Translations under genes and position numbers: made by a program
The notes under the pieces: generated by a model
Databases searched by the model: none
Told to the model about the DNA's origin: nothing
What the model saw: the letters and a program-made list of their open reading frames with translations, nothing else
Shown: piece by piece, positions 24,603 through 32,447 of the stretch
Layout: every line of letters starts with the position of its first letter
How positions within the stretch are numbered: the first letter of the stretch is position 1
Assembly (NCBI GenBank): GCA_964621215.1
Contig: CAZULF010000007.1
Location: 1 to 34,954, forward strand
DNA length: 34,954 nucleotides
Direction of reading: 5' to 3'
Source of the DNA: CAZULF01 sp964621215
Lineage (GTDB): Bacteria > Pseudomonadota > Gammaproteobacteria > UBA1113

Positions 24603-25829
24603 TTATTTTCCAATAACTGCACCCATGCGGAAAATGGGTAAATACATGGCAATCACTAAACCGCCAATCAAAACCCCCAGTATCACCATAATAACTGGCT
24701 CTAACAAACTGCTTAACCCCGCTACCGCATTATCCACTTGTTCTTCATAAAAGTCAGCCACTTTAGCTAACATAAACTCAAGTGAACCTGATTCCTCGCC
24801 TACAGCGATCATTTGTACCACCATAGTAGGGAAGATATTGGTATTTTTCATGGCATAATTAATGGTTTGTCCGGCGGCTACTTCTTCACGAATTTGCAAA
24901 ATGGCATTGCTATAAATACTATTCCCCGCTGCCGAAGCCACAGCTTGTAAAGCATCAATTAAAGGTAAACCCGCAGCAAAAGTAGTTGATAAAGTCCGCG
25001 CAAATCGCGCAACGGCAGCCTTATGCATTATGGGTCCAATCACAGGGAAACCTAATATAAAACGATCTACTCGTTGCACAAACTCAGGCGAACGTTTATA
25101 TAAGCGAAGTAGTCCCCAAATGGCAGCACCAATACTACCGAAAACCAACCACCAATATTTTTGCAGAAAATCAGAAGCTTTGACGACTATCAATGTAGGT
25201 AAAGGGAGTGAGGCACCAAAACTAGAAAATACGGTCTGAAATTTAGGGACCACAAAAATTAACAATATAGCCGTAATAAATAATGAGATAGTAATAACAG
25301 CAGCGGGATAAAAAAGCGCTTTTTTAACTTTTCCTTTTATAGCTTCCACTTTTTCTCGATACGATGCTATCCGAGCTAACATGGTATCCAGTGTTCCAGA
25401 TTGTTCACCAGCTGCGGCAAGATTACAAAATAAACTATTAAAATACAGTGGATTACTGCGTAATGCATTAGAAAAAGTGGAGCCGGATTCAATCTCTACT
25501 CTCATTTGATTGAGCAATGTTTTGAATGCGGGATTTGTTTGTCCTCGTTCAAGAATATCTAGCGCTTGCACAATCGGTATGCCTGCACCCAACATAGTGG
25601 AAAGTTGGCGAGTAAAATTGGCGATATCGACGGATTTAATTTTTGGTTTTTTAAAACCACCAAACAGCGGAGGGTTTTTCTTTTTTATTTTGCTGACAAC
25701 TAAACCCTGACGCCTTAATTCAGCTTTCGCAAGTGTCATAGACAAGGCTGTCATTTCACCCGATACAGTAGTGCCAGCTTTGTTTTTGCCTTGCCATATA
25801 AATGTAGATACCAACTTCTCTGTTGCCAT
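24603..25829 (-). CDS. pilC: Type IV pilus inner-membrane platform protein PilC
   Basis: PilC is the polytopic GspF-family platform on which PilB acts to assemble pilin subunits. The 408-residue product has two GspF domains (about residues 70-193 and 273-395), with the family signatures FTRQLSTMLGAGIPIVQALD and ARFARTLSTTFAAGLPLIDAL at the start of each. The membrane segments are near 170-192, 215-240 and 378-402, the last with LEPVIMVILGVLIGGLVIAMYLP. Its ATG overlaps the pilB stop in a TAATG junction, so translation is coupled. pilD follows after 24 bp. Confidence 0.96.
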   Translation of the reverse strand: MATEKLVSTFIWQGKNKAGTTVSGEMTALSMTLAKAELRRQGLVVSKIKKKNPPLFGGFKKPKIKSVDIANFTRQLSTMLGAGIPIVQALDILERGQTNPAFKTLLNQMRVEIESGSTFSNALRSNPLYFNSLFCNLAAAGEQSGTLDTMLARIASYREKVEAIKGKVKKALFYPAAVITISLFITAILLIFVVPKFQTVFSSFGASLPLPTLIVVKASDFLQKYWWLVFGSIGAAIWGLLRLYKRSPEFVQRVDRFILGFPVIGPIMHKAAVARFARTLSTTFAAGLPLIDALQAVASAAGNSIYSNAILQIREEVAAGQTINYAMKNTNIFPTMVVQMIAVGEESGSLEFMLAKVADFYEEQVDNAVAGLSSLLEPVIMVILGVLIGGLVIAMYLPIFRMGAVIGK

Positions 25830-27544
25830 TAGACTTCCCGAGTGACGCGATTAATTTCTTCCAGACTCGTTATGCCAGCTTTGACTTTCAATAAGCCACC
25901 ACGACGTAAAGTTATCATACCTTGTGCTATGGCTTTTTCTGCTAATTGCATGGAGTTACCACCCGCCATAATAATTTGTCCAATCTCAGGTGTTACATTA
26001 AGCATTTCGTAGATCCCAACCCGTCCAGCGTAACCGCCTCGGCATTGTTCACAACCATTGGGATTATTGGTATAGATGACTAAATCCGTTAATTCGGTAT
26101 CTTCAAAACCCTCTTCTTTTAATGCTGCGGGAGGAATAGTTTGCACTTCTCTGCAGTTTAGGCATAAACGTCGCGCCAAACGTTGCGCGACGATCAAATT
26201 TACCGAAGTAGCAATGTTAAAGGGAGCTACGCCCATATTAACCAATCGAGTCAAAGTTTCAGGGGCGCTGTTGGTATGCAGGGTAGAAAGGACAAGGTGT
26301 CCGGTTTGTGCTGCACGAATAGCAATTTCAGCGGTTTCTAAATCACGGATTTCGCCCACCATGATGATATCGGGATCTTGTCGTAAGAAAGCCCGCAGTA
26401 CCAGCGAAAAATCCATCCCAGCTTTCATATTGATATTGACTTGGTTAATGCCAGGAATTTGAATTTCCACCGGATCTTCAATGGTACAAATATTACATTC
26501 TGAGGTATTCAAAATATTTAAAGCCGTGTATAACGAAACAGTTTTCCCGCTACCCGTTGGGCCAGTGACTAACATCATGCCTTGTGGACGACTAATTACC
26601 TCTAAAAACAATTTTTGTTGTTCTGGCTCATAACCTAGTTGCTCAATACCGACTTGTAATTTGCTGGGATCGAGAATCCGAATCACTACTTTTTCTCCGT
26701 AAGTGGTTGGGCAGGAGTTGACGCGGAAATTAATCGCTAGTTTTTTAGATAAGGCCATATTAAAGTGACCATCTTGCGGTACGCGGCGTTCGGAGATATC
26801 CATGCGCGCCATCACTTTTATACGTGCTGTAATGCGATTAGCTAAATTTAAGGGAGGATTAGCTGCTTCATAGAGAATGCCATCACGGCGAAAACGAATG
26901 CGATATATTTTTTCATACGGTTCGAAGTGAATATCAGAAACCCCTTTTTTTATGGCATCTAATAAAATTTTATGTACAAACCGTACAATAGGCGCATCCT
27001 CTGCTTCAGATAACGTGACGGCTTCAGCTTCTTGCTCGGTTCCGATATCAATTTCTTCGAGGTCACTATCGTTGATATCACCTAATGTAAATGTTTCTTG
27101 CTGATTCAGAGTATCATCAATCAATTGTAATAATTTATTTTCTTCAACCACAATGGCGTGGATTTTTAATCCGGTATGAAAACGAAACTCGGTAATAGCC
27201 GTCATATTACTAGGATCAGATATAGCGACATATAATCGATTGCCGCGACGAAATAAAGGGATAGCACGATGTTTGTTAATTAATTTTTCGCTTACCAAGC
27301 CTTGAGGTAAAGTTTCTTTATCAATAGCCTGTAAATCAATCAAGGGTATGCCAAAATCAACTGCTGTAGCCATAGCTACGGTTTGAGCATCAACAATATG
27401 GTTGTTAATAAGATAAGAAGTTAAAGAAACTTGTTGATCATGCGCAGCTTTATCTGCTCGTTTAGCGGTAGTTTCGTCAATAATATTCTGGTCAACTAAG
27501 CGTCGTGCCAGACTATTTAATGTTGTACTATCTGTTGTTGGCAT
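25829..27544 (-). CDS. pilB: Type IV pilus extension ATPase PilB
   Basis: PilB is the cytoplasmic hexameric ATPase that powers pilus extension. The 571-residue product has the N-terminal GspE/MshEN-like domain (about 1-150) and the RecA-like core. The core shows Walker A GPTGSGKT (residues 328-335), the Asp box around ICTIEDPVEIQIPGINQ, Walker B DPDIIMVGEIRD, and the His box TGHLVLSTLHTN. A tetracysteine zinc motif (CLNC and CEQC) sits near 455-505. No retraction ATPase (pilT) is in the window. Its ribosome site is weak, and the pilA terminator ends only about 12 bp upstream. Its transcription therefore depends on read-through from pilA or on a promoter overlapping that region. Confidence 0.96.
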   Translation of the reverse strand: MPTTDSTTLNSLARRLVDQNIIDETTAKRADKAAHDQQVSLTSYLINNHIVDAQTVAMATAVDFGIPLIDLQAIDKETLPQGLVSEKLINKHRAIPLFRRGNRLYVAISDPSNMTAITEFRFHTGLKIHAIVVEENKLLQLIDDTLNQQETFTLGDINDSDLEEIDIGTEQEAEAVTLSEAEDAPIVRFVHKILLDAIKKGVSDIHFEPYEKIYRIRFRRDGILYEAANPPLNLANRITARIKVMARMDISERRVPQDGHFNMALSKKLAINFRVNSCPTTYGEKVVIRILDPSKLQVGIEQLGYEPEQQKLFLEVISRPQGMMLVTGPTGSGKTVSLYTALNILNTSECNICTIEDPVEIQIPGINQVNINMKAGMDFSLVLRAFLRQDPDIIMVGEIRDLETAEIAIRAAQTGHLVLSTLHTNSAPETLTRLVNMGVAPFNIATSVNLIVAQRLARRLCLNCREVQTIPPAALKEEGFEDTELTDLVIYTNNPNGCEQCRGGYAGRVGIYEMLNVTPEIGQIIMAGGNSMQLAEKAIAQGMITLRRGGLLKVKAGITSLEEINRVTREV

Positions 27545-27555
27545 AGGTGATCTTG

Positions 27556-27598
27556 ATAAAAATTTATAACCCTTATCACGTTAAACGTAATAAGGGTT
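27556..27598 (-). terminator. Rho-independent terminator after pilA
   Basis: Read on the minus strand, 27598-27568 forms a 13-base-pair stem (AACCCUUAUUACG with its partner, one G-U pair) around UUUAA, followed by AUAAAUUUUUAU. The stem is A/U-rich but long. It should end most pilA transcripts before pilB, which would allow a high pilA to pilB ratio. Confidence 0.7.
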
Positions 27599-27621
27599 AA
27601 AATGTTGAACCACCGAACATC

Positions 27622-27661
27622 CTAGTCGGGTGCTCTTCTATCGAAGAACCCCCAAGACTAG
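27622..27661 (-). other. Compound hairpin directly after the pilA stop codon
   Basis: Outer arms CTAGTC (27622-27627) and GACTAG (27656-27661) enclose an inner hairpin TCTTC-TATC-GAAGA and pairing G/C runs. It starts three bases beyond the pilA stop and precedes the terminator by about 25 bases. A 3' hairpin that protects an abundant pilin mRNA from exonucleases is a reasonable reading but is inferred. Confidence 0.5.
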
Positions 27662-27664
27662 ATA

Positions 27665-28084
27665 TTAACCGTTACACACACCCGCAGCCAAGCAAGTACC
27701 ACCAACAGTCCAGGTAAGTGTACCTGCGTTATAGGTTGGAGTTAATGTATAGGTATAAGAAGTACCGCCTGCAGTACCTGTGGCAGTGATTACACCGTTA
27801 GCAACTGTAACAGAGGTAACGTTACCTACTGCACCAGTTGCAGCAGGGATGCCGTTGGTACCATTATTGCAACCAGTGACTGTGCCCAAACTTTGGGCGC
27901 AAGCAGCAACGTTAGATTCTAGCGAAGCGCCGGCTTGTACGGTTTCTGTGAAACGTGCACGGTTGGTATAGCCGATGTAAGACGGAATCGCAATCGCCGC
28001 CAGGATACCAACAATAGCGATAGTGATCATTAACTCTATCAATGTAAAACCCTTCTGGCTAGGGCGATTAATTTGCATCATCAT
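27665..28084 (-). CDS. pilA: Type IV major pilin PilA
   Basis: PilA is the probable major subunit of the type IV pilus. The true start is in the triple-ATG run at 28084-28078, five bases after GGAG, not the longer open frame upstream. This gives a 139-residue prepilin with a 12-residue leader (MMMQINRPSQKG) cut before FTLIELMITIAIVGILAAIA, with Glu5 conserved. The mature part has two cysteine pairs, one in the middle (AACAQ and TGCNNG) and one at the C-terminus (GTCLAAGVCNG), the latter a D-region loop. It is rich in Gly, Thr, Ala and Val with few charges. pilB, pilC and pilD follow. Confidence 0.94.
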   Translation of the reverse strand: MMMQINRPSQKGFTLIELMITIAIVGILAAIAIPSYIGYTNRARFTETVQAGASLESNVAACAQSLGTVTGCNNGTNGIPAATGAVGNVTSVTVANGVITATGTAGGTSYTYTLTPTYNAGTLTWTVGGTCLAAGVCNG

Positions 28085-28218
28085 CTTAACTCCATCAAGA
28101 AAATTTACTGCTTCACTTAACACTCTTAATAACAGTAGGATTACCATCTTAAGGTGACCCTTACCTCAAAATCGTTGAGCGATTTCGTATAATACGAACC
28201 CTCGATCCCTCTCTTATC

Positions 28219-28247
28219 AGTATAAATATAACTGGTTGTTTATACAA
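28219..28247 (-). promoter_or_regulatory. Candidate pilA promoter
   Basis: On the minus strand TTGTAT (28247-28242) and TATACT (28224-28219) are separated by 17 bases, a good sigma-70 match. Transcription would begin near 28212, giving a leader of about 128 bases. The leader contains a hairpin AAATCG-TTGAG-CGATTT (28168-28185) and an overlapping near-palindrome TTCGTATAATACGAA (28184-28198). No clear sigma-54 GG/GC pair was found. The rest of 28085-28343 is AT-rich with no gene. Confidence 0.5.
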
Positions 28248-28343
28248 ATAGAAACGCTATATTTTTTAAATAAATTCACAGAAAGAGCTAAAAAGTTTTC
28301 GGTTTTGCTTAAATTTCAACCAGATAAATAAAGTTTAAGTCAT

Positions 28344-29642
28344 TTATGATGGTTTTCTGAATTGTTTATCCAAATCTTGCCAACAATCTAGGTAATTTTT
28401 CTGCAATACCAACGAGTTAAGTGCTAAAGTTGTTGGTTGCCAAACGTAGTAACTTTCAAACATAAACGCTAAGGTATTGGGATAATACAACGGTTTTAGT
28501 TCGGTTTGAGTTGCTTGATCGTAGGCTGCTTTATCCGGTCCATGTGCAGATAAGCAATTATGTAAACTCGCGCCACCCGGTAAAAAGCCTTCTTCTTTAG
28601 CATCATAACGCCCACGAATTAATCCCATAAATTCACTCATGATATTACGATGATAATAAGGAGGACGAAAAGTATGTTCAGCCACCATCCAACGTGGGGG
28701 GAAAATAACGAAATCAATATTAGCGATACCGGGTAAACTAGACGGTGAGGTTAACACAGTAAAAATAGAAGGATCCGGATGATCAAAACTGACAGTATTT
28801 ATTGTATTAAACAAAGCGAGATCATATTTATACGGCGCGTAGTTTCCGTGCCAAGCCACTACATCAAAAGGCGAATGTTTAATCTGCGTTTGCCAGAAAT
28901 GACCTTGAAATTTAGTGAGTAATATAAAATTATCTTCTTGCTCTTCATAAGCAGCAACCGGTATTTGAAAATCGCGCGGATTGGCTAAACCATTTGCGCC
29001 AATAGGTCCTAACTCCGGTAACTGAAAAGGCAAGCCATAATTTTCACACACATATCCACGCGCTTGAGCGTCGAGTAATCGCACTTGAAATTTTATTCCG
29101 CGTGGAATGACAGCAATTTCACCAGGATGTAATTCAAGAATACCTAATTCAGTACGCAGTTGTAGCCCACCTTCTTGTGGCACAAATAATAAATCCCCAT
29201 CGGCATTATAGAAAAAACGATCTGTCATTGAGAGATTAATAGCATAAAGATGTGCAGCTGCACCGATACGTTGGCATAAATCGCCATGCATGGCGTAGGT
29301 GATCAAGCCATCGATAAAGTCGGTTGGCTTTTGGGGATAAGGCAGAGGATCCCAACGCAACTGGGTGGGATCGACAGGATCCGCTGCACCCATACGGCTT
29401 AACCAGGTAACAGCGGCAGCATAATGTGAAAATTTGTCATGCATGACCGAAGGTTGAATGCGGTAAAGCCAACTACGAAGATTGTGTTTGCGCGGCACGG
29501 TAAATGCAGTGCCGCTGAGTTGTTCGGTATACAAACCCAAAGGGACATGCTGGGGTGCATTTTGTCCTTGCGGCAAAGCACCGGCAACGGCTTCAGTAGC
29601 GAAGTGATTGCCGAAACCAGTTTGGTAGTGCAAATGTTTCAT
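28344..29642 (-). CDS. hmgA: Homogentisate 1,2-dioxygenase
   Basis: HmgA opens the ring of homogentisate to maleylacetoacetate in tyrosine and phenylalanine breakdown. The 432-residue product is full length, from the typical opening HYQTGFGNHFATEAVAGALP. The iron ligands are recognisable: His331 and Glu337 in YYHRNIMSEFMGL and His367 in CLSAHGPD. Their spacing matches the human enzyme (335, 341, 371). Homogentisate that escapes this enzyme oxidises to brown pyomelanin, as in Legionella. The next steps (maleylacetoacetate isomerase, fumarylacetoacetase) and 4-hydroxyphenylpyruvate dioxygenase are not in this window. A single family B repeat lies just upstream of the start. Confidence 0.97.
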   Translation of the reverse strand: MKHLHYQTGFGNHFATEAVAGALPQGQNAPQHVPLGLYTEQLSGTAFTVPRKHNLRSWLYRIQPSVMHDKFSHYAAAVTWLSRMGAADPVDPTQLRWDPLPYPQKPTDFIDGLITYAMHGDLCQRIGAAAHLYAINLSMTDRFFYNADGDLLFVPQEGGLQLRTELGILELHPGEIAVIPRGIKFQVRLLDAQARGYVCENYGLPFQLPELGPIGANGLANPRDFQIPVAAYEEQEDNFILLTKFQGHFWQTQIKHSPFDVVAWHGNYAPYKYDLALFNTINTVSFDHPDPSIFTVLTSPSSLPGIANIDFVIFPPRWMVAEHTFRPPYYHRNIMSEFMGLIRGRYDAKEEGFLPGGASLHNCLSAHGPDKAAYDQATQTELKPLYYPNTLAFMFESYYVWQPTTLALNSLVLQKNYLDCWQDLDKQFRKPS

Positions 29643-29662
29643 ATGATAACCTATTAATTAAC

Positions 29663-29695
29663 GTAGCCTGGATGCAGCGCTAGCGGAATCCGGGA
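29663..29695. repeat. Family B half element between the glycosyltransferase gene and hmgA
   Basis: GTAGCCTGGATGCAGCGCTAGCGGAATCCGGGA is a single arm of the family B type (compare 2451-2481) without its inverted partner. It lies in the 58-bp gap between the glycosyltransferase stop and the hmgA start. Confidence 0.75.
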
Positions 29696-29700
29696 TCGTT

Positions 29701-31398
29701 TCATCGCGTTAACAACAAAGCTTGAGGCGTTGTTACGGCGATTTTCAATTTCTGTTGCTTGATCATCGATTGCATCTCAGGCAAAGTATTTGCTGGAATC
29801 ACCAAAAATACGCCGCGTTTAGTTTTTTTCATGGTTTGCCAAAAAAACGGCGTGCTCACCACCCAACCAGAAGCATTTTGATGGAGTGCGCCGTATTTAG
29901 GTGCATCGGCCCAATCTAACATGACAGTACTGGTCTGCAATTGTAAACCTAATTCAGGATAGTAATGTTTATAAGCCGCGATGACATCGGTGGGTTGTTG
30001 ATGTGACTCGATGTAGTGAACAATCGGTTGAATCGAATCTTGGCGAATAATAGGCAAAGCACTGATTAACGCTAATGTCCAAACAACGCCGGTTATAGTA
30101 AAAACATAAGCGGCATGCTTGAGGCTAGAGCGTGTTAAAGCAATATAGCATGCAATACCGCCTACTAAAAACAAGACATATAAGCTCCAGAATAAAATAA
30201 TAGTTTCGCTCGTTGGTTTTAGATCGCTATTAAACTGTATGGTTTCACCAGAAAGTAAAACAAAAATCGAGGTAAGGATAAGTAGCGTAATGATCAGTAA
30301 GTCTCGATCCTGTTTTAATGCACCAGGATTAATATTATCCCAACAAAGATTAAAAGTTTTGCTGAAGGCTAATGCGAGAGCGGGAGTTAATAAACTCATC
30401 CATAAAAGGTTTTGTGAACTGATACCGAGCAAATAAATAAAGGTACAAATCACCCAAATAAAAATGAATACACCTAAGGGTTTATTAAATCGTTCTTCCC
30501 AAGAATCGGGTTTGGCCGTTAAATAACTTAAATTTAACAATAAAGACCAGGGCAGTAATGCTGCGAAGCTACCAAAAACAAGGATTGTAATCGTTTGTAA
30601 AGGATTACGGAAATGATCAAAATAGTTAAAAAAGTGCGAAGTAACAAAATAGTAATATAAAAATTCAGGATTTTGTTTTTGTGCGAAGTAATACCATGGA
30701 CAAGCAATCAAGATAAATAAAACTATTCCACGAATGGAAAATAAAGATTTAAACAAGACTGGCAATTGCAATGCTCGACAATAGATTAGCGCAACAATTA
30801 AAGGCAACACAATTCCGGCGATACCTAACAATAAGCAATTGAGAGCGGATACCACCCAAAATGCCACGATTAACCAGCCTCTGCTGACATCAGATTCTAC
30901 AAAGCTGGCAGCAAATAGACTACAAAAACTACCTGCTAATAAGACTGTACCGATGACATAAGGGCTAGCAGCATCTGCGCCAGTTAAAAATAATAGACCA
31001 CTGCCGAGCGTTGCAGCGCATAACCATCCCATACGACGTTTAGCATAAGCTCGGCCAAAACAATACAACATCACCACACCGATGATGGCAAACATGCCGG
31101 GCCAAAAACGGGCAGCAAAAGTCGTTACTCCAAATACTTTATAACTGATGGCGGTAAGCCAATAAAAAAGTGGCGGTGAATCGAGCTGGACAACACCATT
31201 CAGAGTTGGAGTTACCCAATTATGATTAAGCAACATTTCGCGAGCGACTTCTAATAATGCTAGTGAGTCAGGCCTAGCCAGTGGGCGTAGATAGCTAAAA
31301 ATGACTAAGATGGCGGCAAAGCCGGCAATTAAAATTGAAATATCAGTCAACCAATGGTTATTGGATGGTTGGGATTGGGCGGCAGTTGCTTCTTGCAT
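29701..31398 (-). CDS. ArnT-like integral membrane glycosyltransferase (GT39/GT83 type)
   Basis: This is a polytopic inner-membrane glycosyltransferase of the C fold that uses a polyprenyl-phosphate sugar donor; ArnT, which adds aminoarabinose to lipid A, is the best-known relative. The ATG at 31398 (565 residues) is preferred to 31407 because AGGA is eight bases before it. About 11-13 membrane helices are visible, followed by a short soluble C-terminal domain (about 455-565). The first periplasmic loop carries the family pattern as ARPDSLALLEVAREML then LDSPPLFYWLTAI. The usual Asp-Glu pair is Asp-Ser here, and the lysine that often precedes PP is serine. Substrate and acceptor cannot be told, so no symbol is given. 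Confidence 0.8.
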   Translation of the reverse strand: MQEATAAQSQPSNNHWLTDISILIAGFAAILVIFSYLRPLARPDSLALLEVAREMLLNHNWVTPTLNGVVQLDSPPLFYWLTAISYKVFGVTTFAARFWPGMFAIIGVVMLYCFGRAYAKRRMGWLCAATLGSGLLFLTGADAASPYVIGTVLLAGSFCSLFAASFVESDVSRGWLIVAFWVVSALNCLLLGIAGIVLPLIVALIYCRALQLPVLFKSLFSIRGIVLFILIACPWYYFAQKQNPEFLYYYFVTSHFFNYFDHFRNPLQTITILVFGSFAALLPWSLLLNLSYLTAKPDSWEERFNKPLGVFIFIWVICTFIYLLGISSQNLLWMSLLTPALALAFSKTFNLCWDNINPGALKQDRDLLIITLLILTSIFVLLSGETIQFNSDLKPTSETIILFWSLYVLFLVGGIACYIALTRSSLKHAAYVFTITGVVWTLALISALPIIRQDSIQPIVHYIESHQQPTDVIAAYKHYYPELGLQLQTSTVMLDWADAPKYGALHQNASGWVVSTPFFWQTMKKTKRGVFLVIPANTLPEMQSMIKQQKLKIAVTTPQALLLTR

Positions 31399-31505
31399 AA
31401 TGTTCATCCTTGCGCAAAATGGTAGTTCTTTAAAACGAACTGGGGTACAATCATCTACTTTATACTCTTTAGTAGAGAGAAATCAATAAGGATTGAATAA
31501 TCACG

Positions 31506-32447
31506 ATGACACAAAATTTTCTTGAATTTGAACGTCCTGTTGCCGAATTACAGGCAAAAATTGAGGAATTACGCATGGTAGGGGCGGGTGCTGATTTGTC
31601 AGAAGACATCAAACGATTAGAACAAAAAAGCCGTGAGCTGACTCAAAAAATCTGCGCCGATTTGCAGCCCTGGCAGATAACCCAAATGGCTCGTCATCCA
31701 GATCGGCCGCACACTCTGGATTATATCCCATTGATTTTTAAAGATTTTAATGAGTTACATGGCGATCGACATTATGCCGATGATAAAGCCATTGTCGGCG
31801 GTATTGCCCGTTTGAACGACAAGCCGGTGATGATTATTGGTCATGAAAAAGGTCGTAAAACCAAAGAAAAGGTGGTTCGTAACTTCGGTATGGCTAATCC
31901 AGAAGGTTACCGCAAAGCCTTGCGTTTAATGGACATGGCAGAACGCTATCATTTACCTATTTTCACCTTTATTGATACGGCAGGGGCTTATCCTGGCATT
32001 GGGGCCGAAGAGCGTAATCAGAGCGAAGCTATTGCTCGCAATTTATTTGTCATGTCGCAACTGCGCACACCAATTATTTGTACAGTTCTTGGTGAGGGCG
32101 GCTCCGGCGGTGCTTTAGCGATTGGCGTTGGTGATTGTGTACTCATGTTACAGTACAGTATTTACTCAGTTATTTCGCCAGAAGGGTGTGCCTCTATTTT
32201 GTGGAAGAGTGCCGACAAAGCACCCGAGGCTGCGGCGGCGATGGGATTAGATGCAGGGCGCGCGAAGCAATTAAAGTTAATTGATGATGTGATCCCTGAG
32301 CCATTAGGCGGTGCGCATCGTGATATCTCCGCTATGGCGAGCACCTTACAACAAGTCCTGACTGCCCGTTTGAATGATTTACAAGCTATGCCGATGGATC
32401 AATTGCTCGAACGTCGTTATCAACGTCTCATGGCTTATGGTCGTTAA
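31506..32447 (+). CDS. accA: Acetyl-CoA carboxylase carboxyltransferase subunit alpha
   Basis: AccA with AccD forms the carboxyltransferase that moves CO2 from biotin to acetyl-CoA, making malonyl-CoA for fatty-acid synthesis. The 313-residue product is the usual length. It opens with NFLEFERPVAELQAKIEELR, as E. coli AccA does. The crotonase-fold core has FIDTAGAYPGIGAEERNQSE and GEGGSGGALAIGVGD, the glycine pairs that form the oxyanion holes. The ribosome site AAGGA is about 13 bases before the ATG, longer than ideal, but the N-terminus fixes the start. It is divergent from the glycosyltransferase and overlaps tilS. Confidence 0.97.
   Translation: MTQNFLEFERPVAELQAKIEELRMVGAGADLSEDIKRLEQKSRELTQKICADLQPWQITQMARHPDRPHTLDYIPLIFKDFNELHGDRHYADDKAIVGGIARLNDKPVMIIGHEKGRKTKEKVVRNFGMANPEGYRKALRLMDMAERYHLPIFTFIDTAGAYPGIGAEERNQSEAIARNLFVMSQLRTPIICTVLGEGGSGGALAIGVGDCVLMLQYSIYSVISPEGCASILWKSADKAPEAAAAMGLDAGRAKQLKLIDDVIPEPLGGAHRDISAMASTLQQVLTARLNDLQAMPMDQLLERRYQRLMAYGR

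Noticed and set aside
27622..27661. Possible riboswitch or attenuator before pilB
   Set aside because: The structure is a simple nested hairpin at the end of pilA with no recognisable ligand-binding architecture.
28085..28147. Upstream extension of the pilA frame
   Set aside because: It would place 21 extra mostly hydrophobic residues before the leader, and the GGAG-ATG at 28084 is clearly better.
32374..32436. Upstream extension of the tilS frame inside accA
   Set aside because: TilS family length and the accA overlap favour the ATG at 32437.
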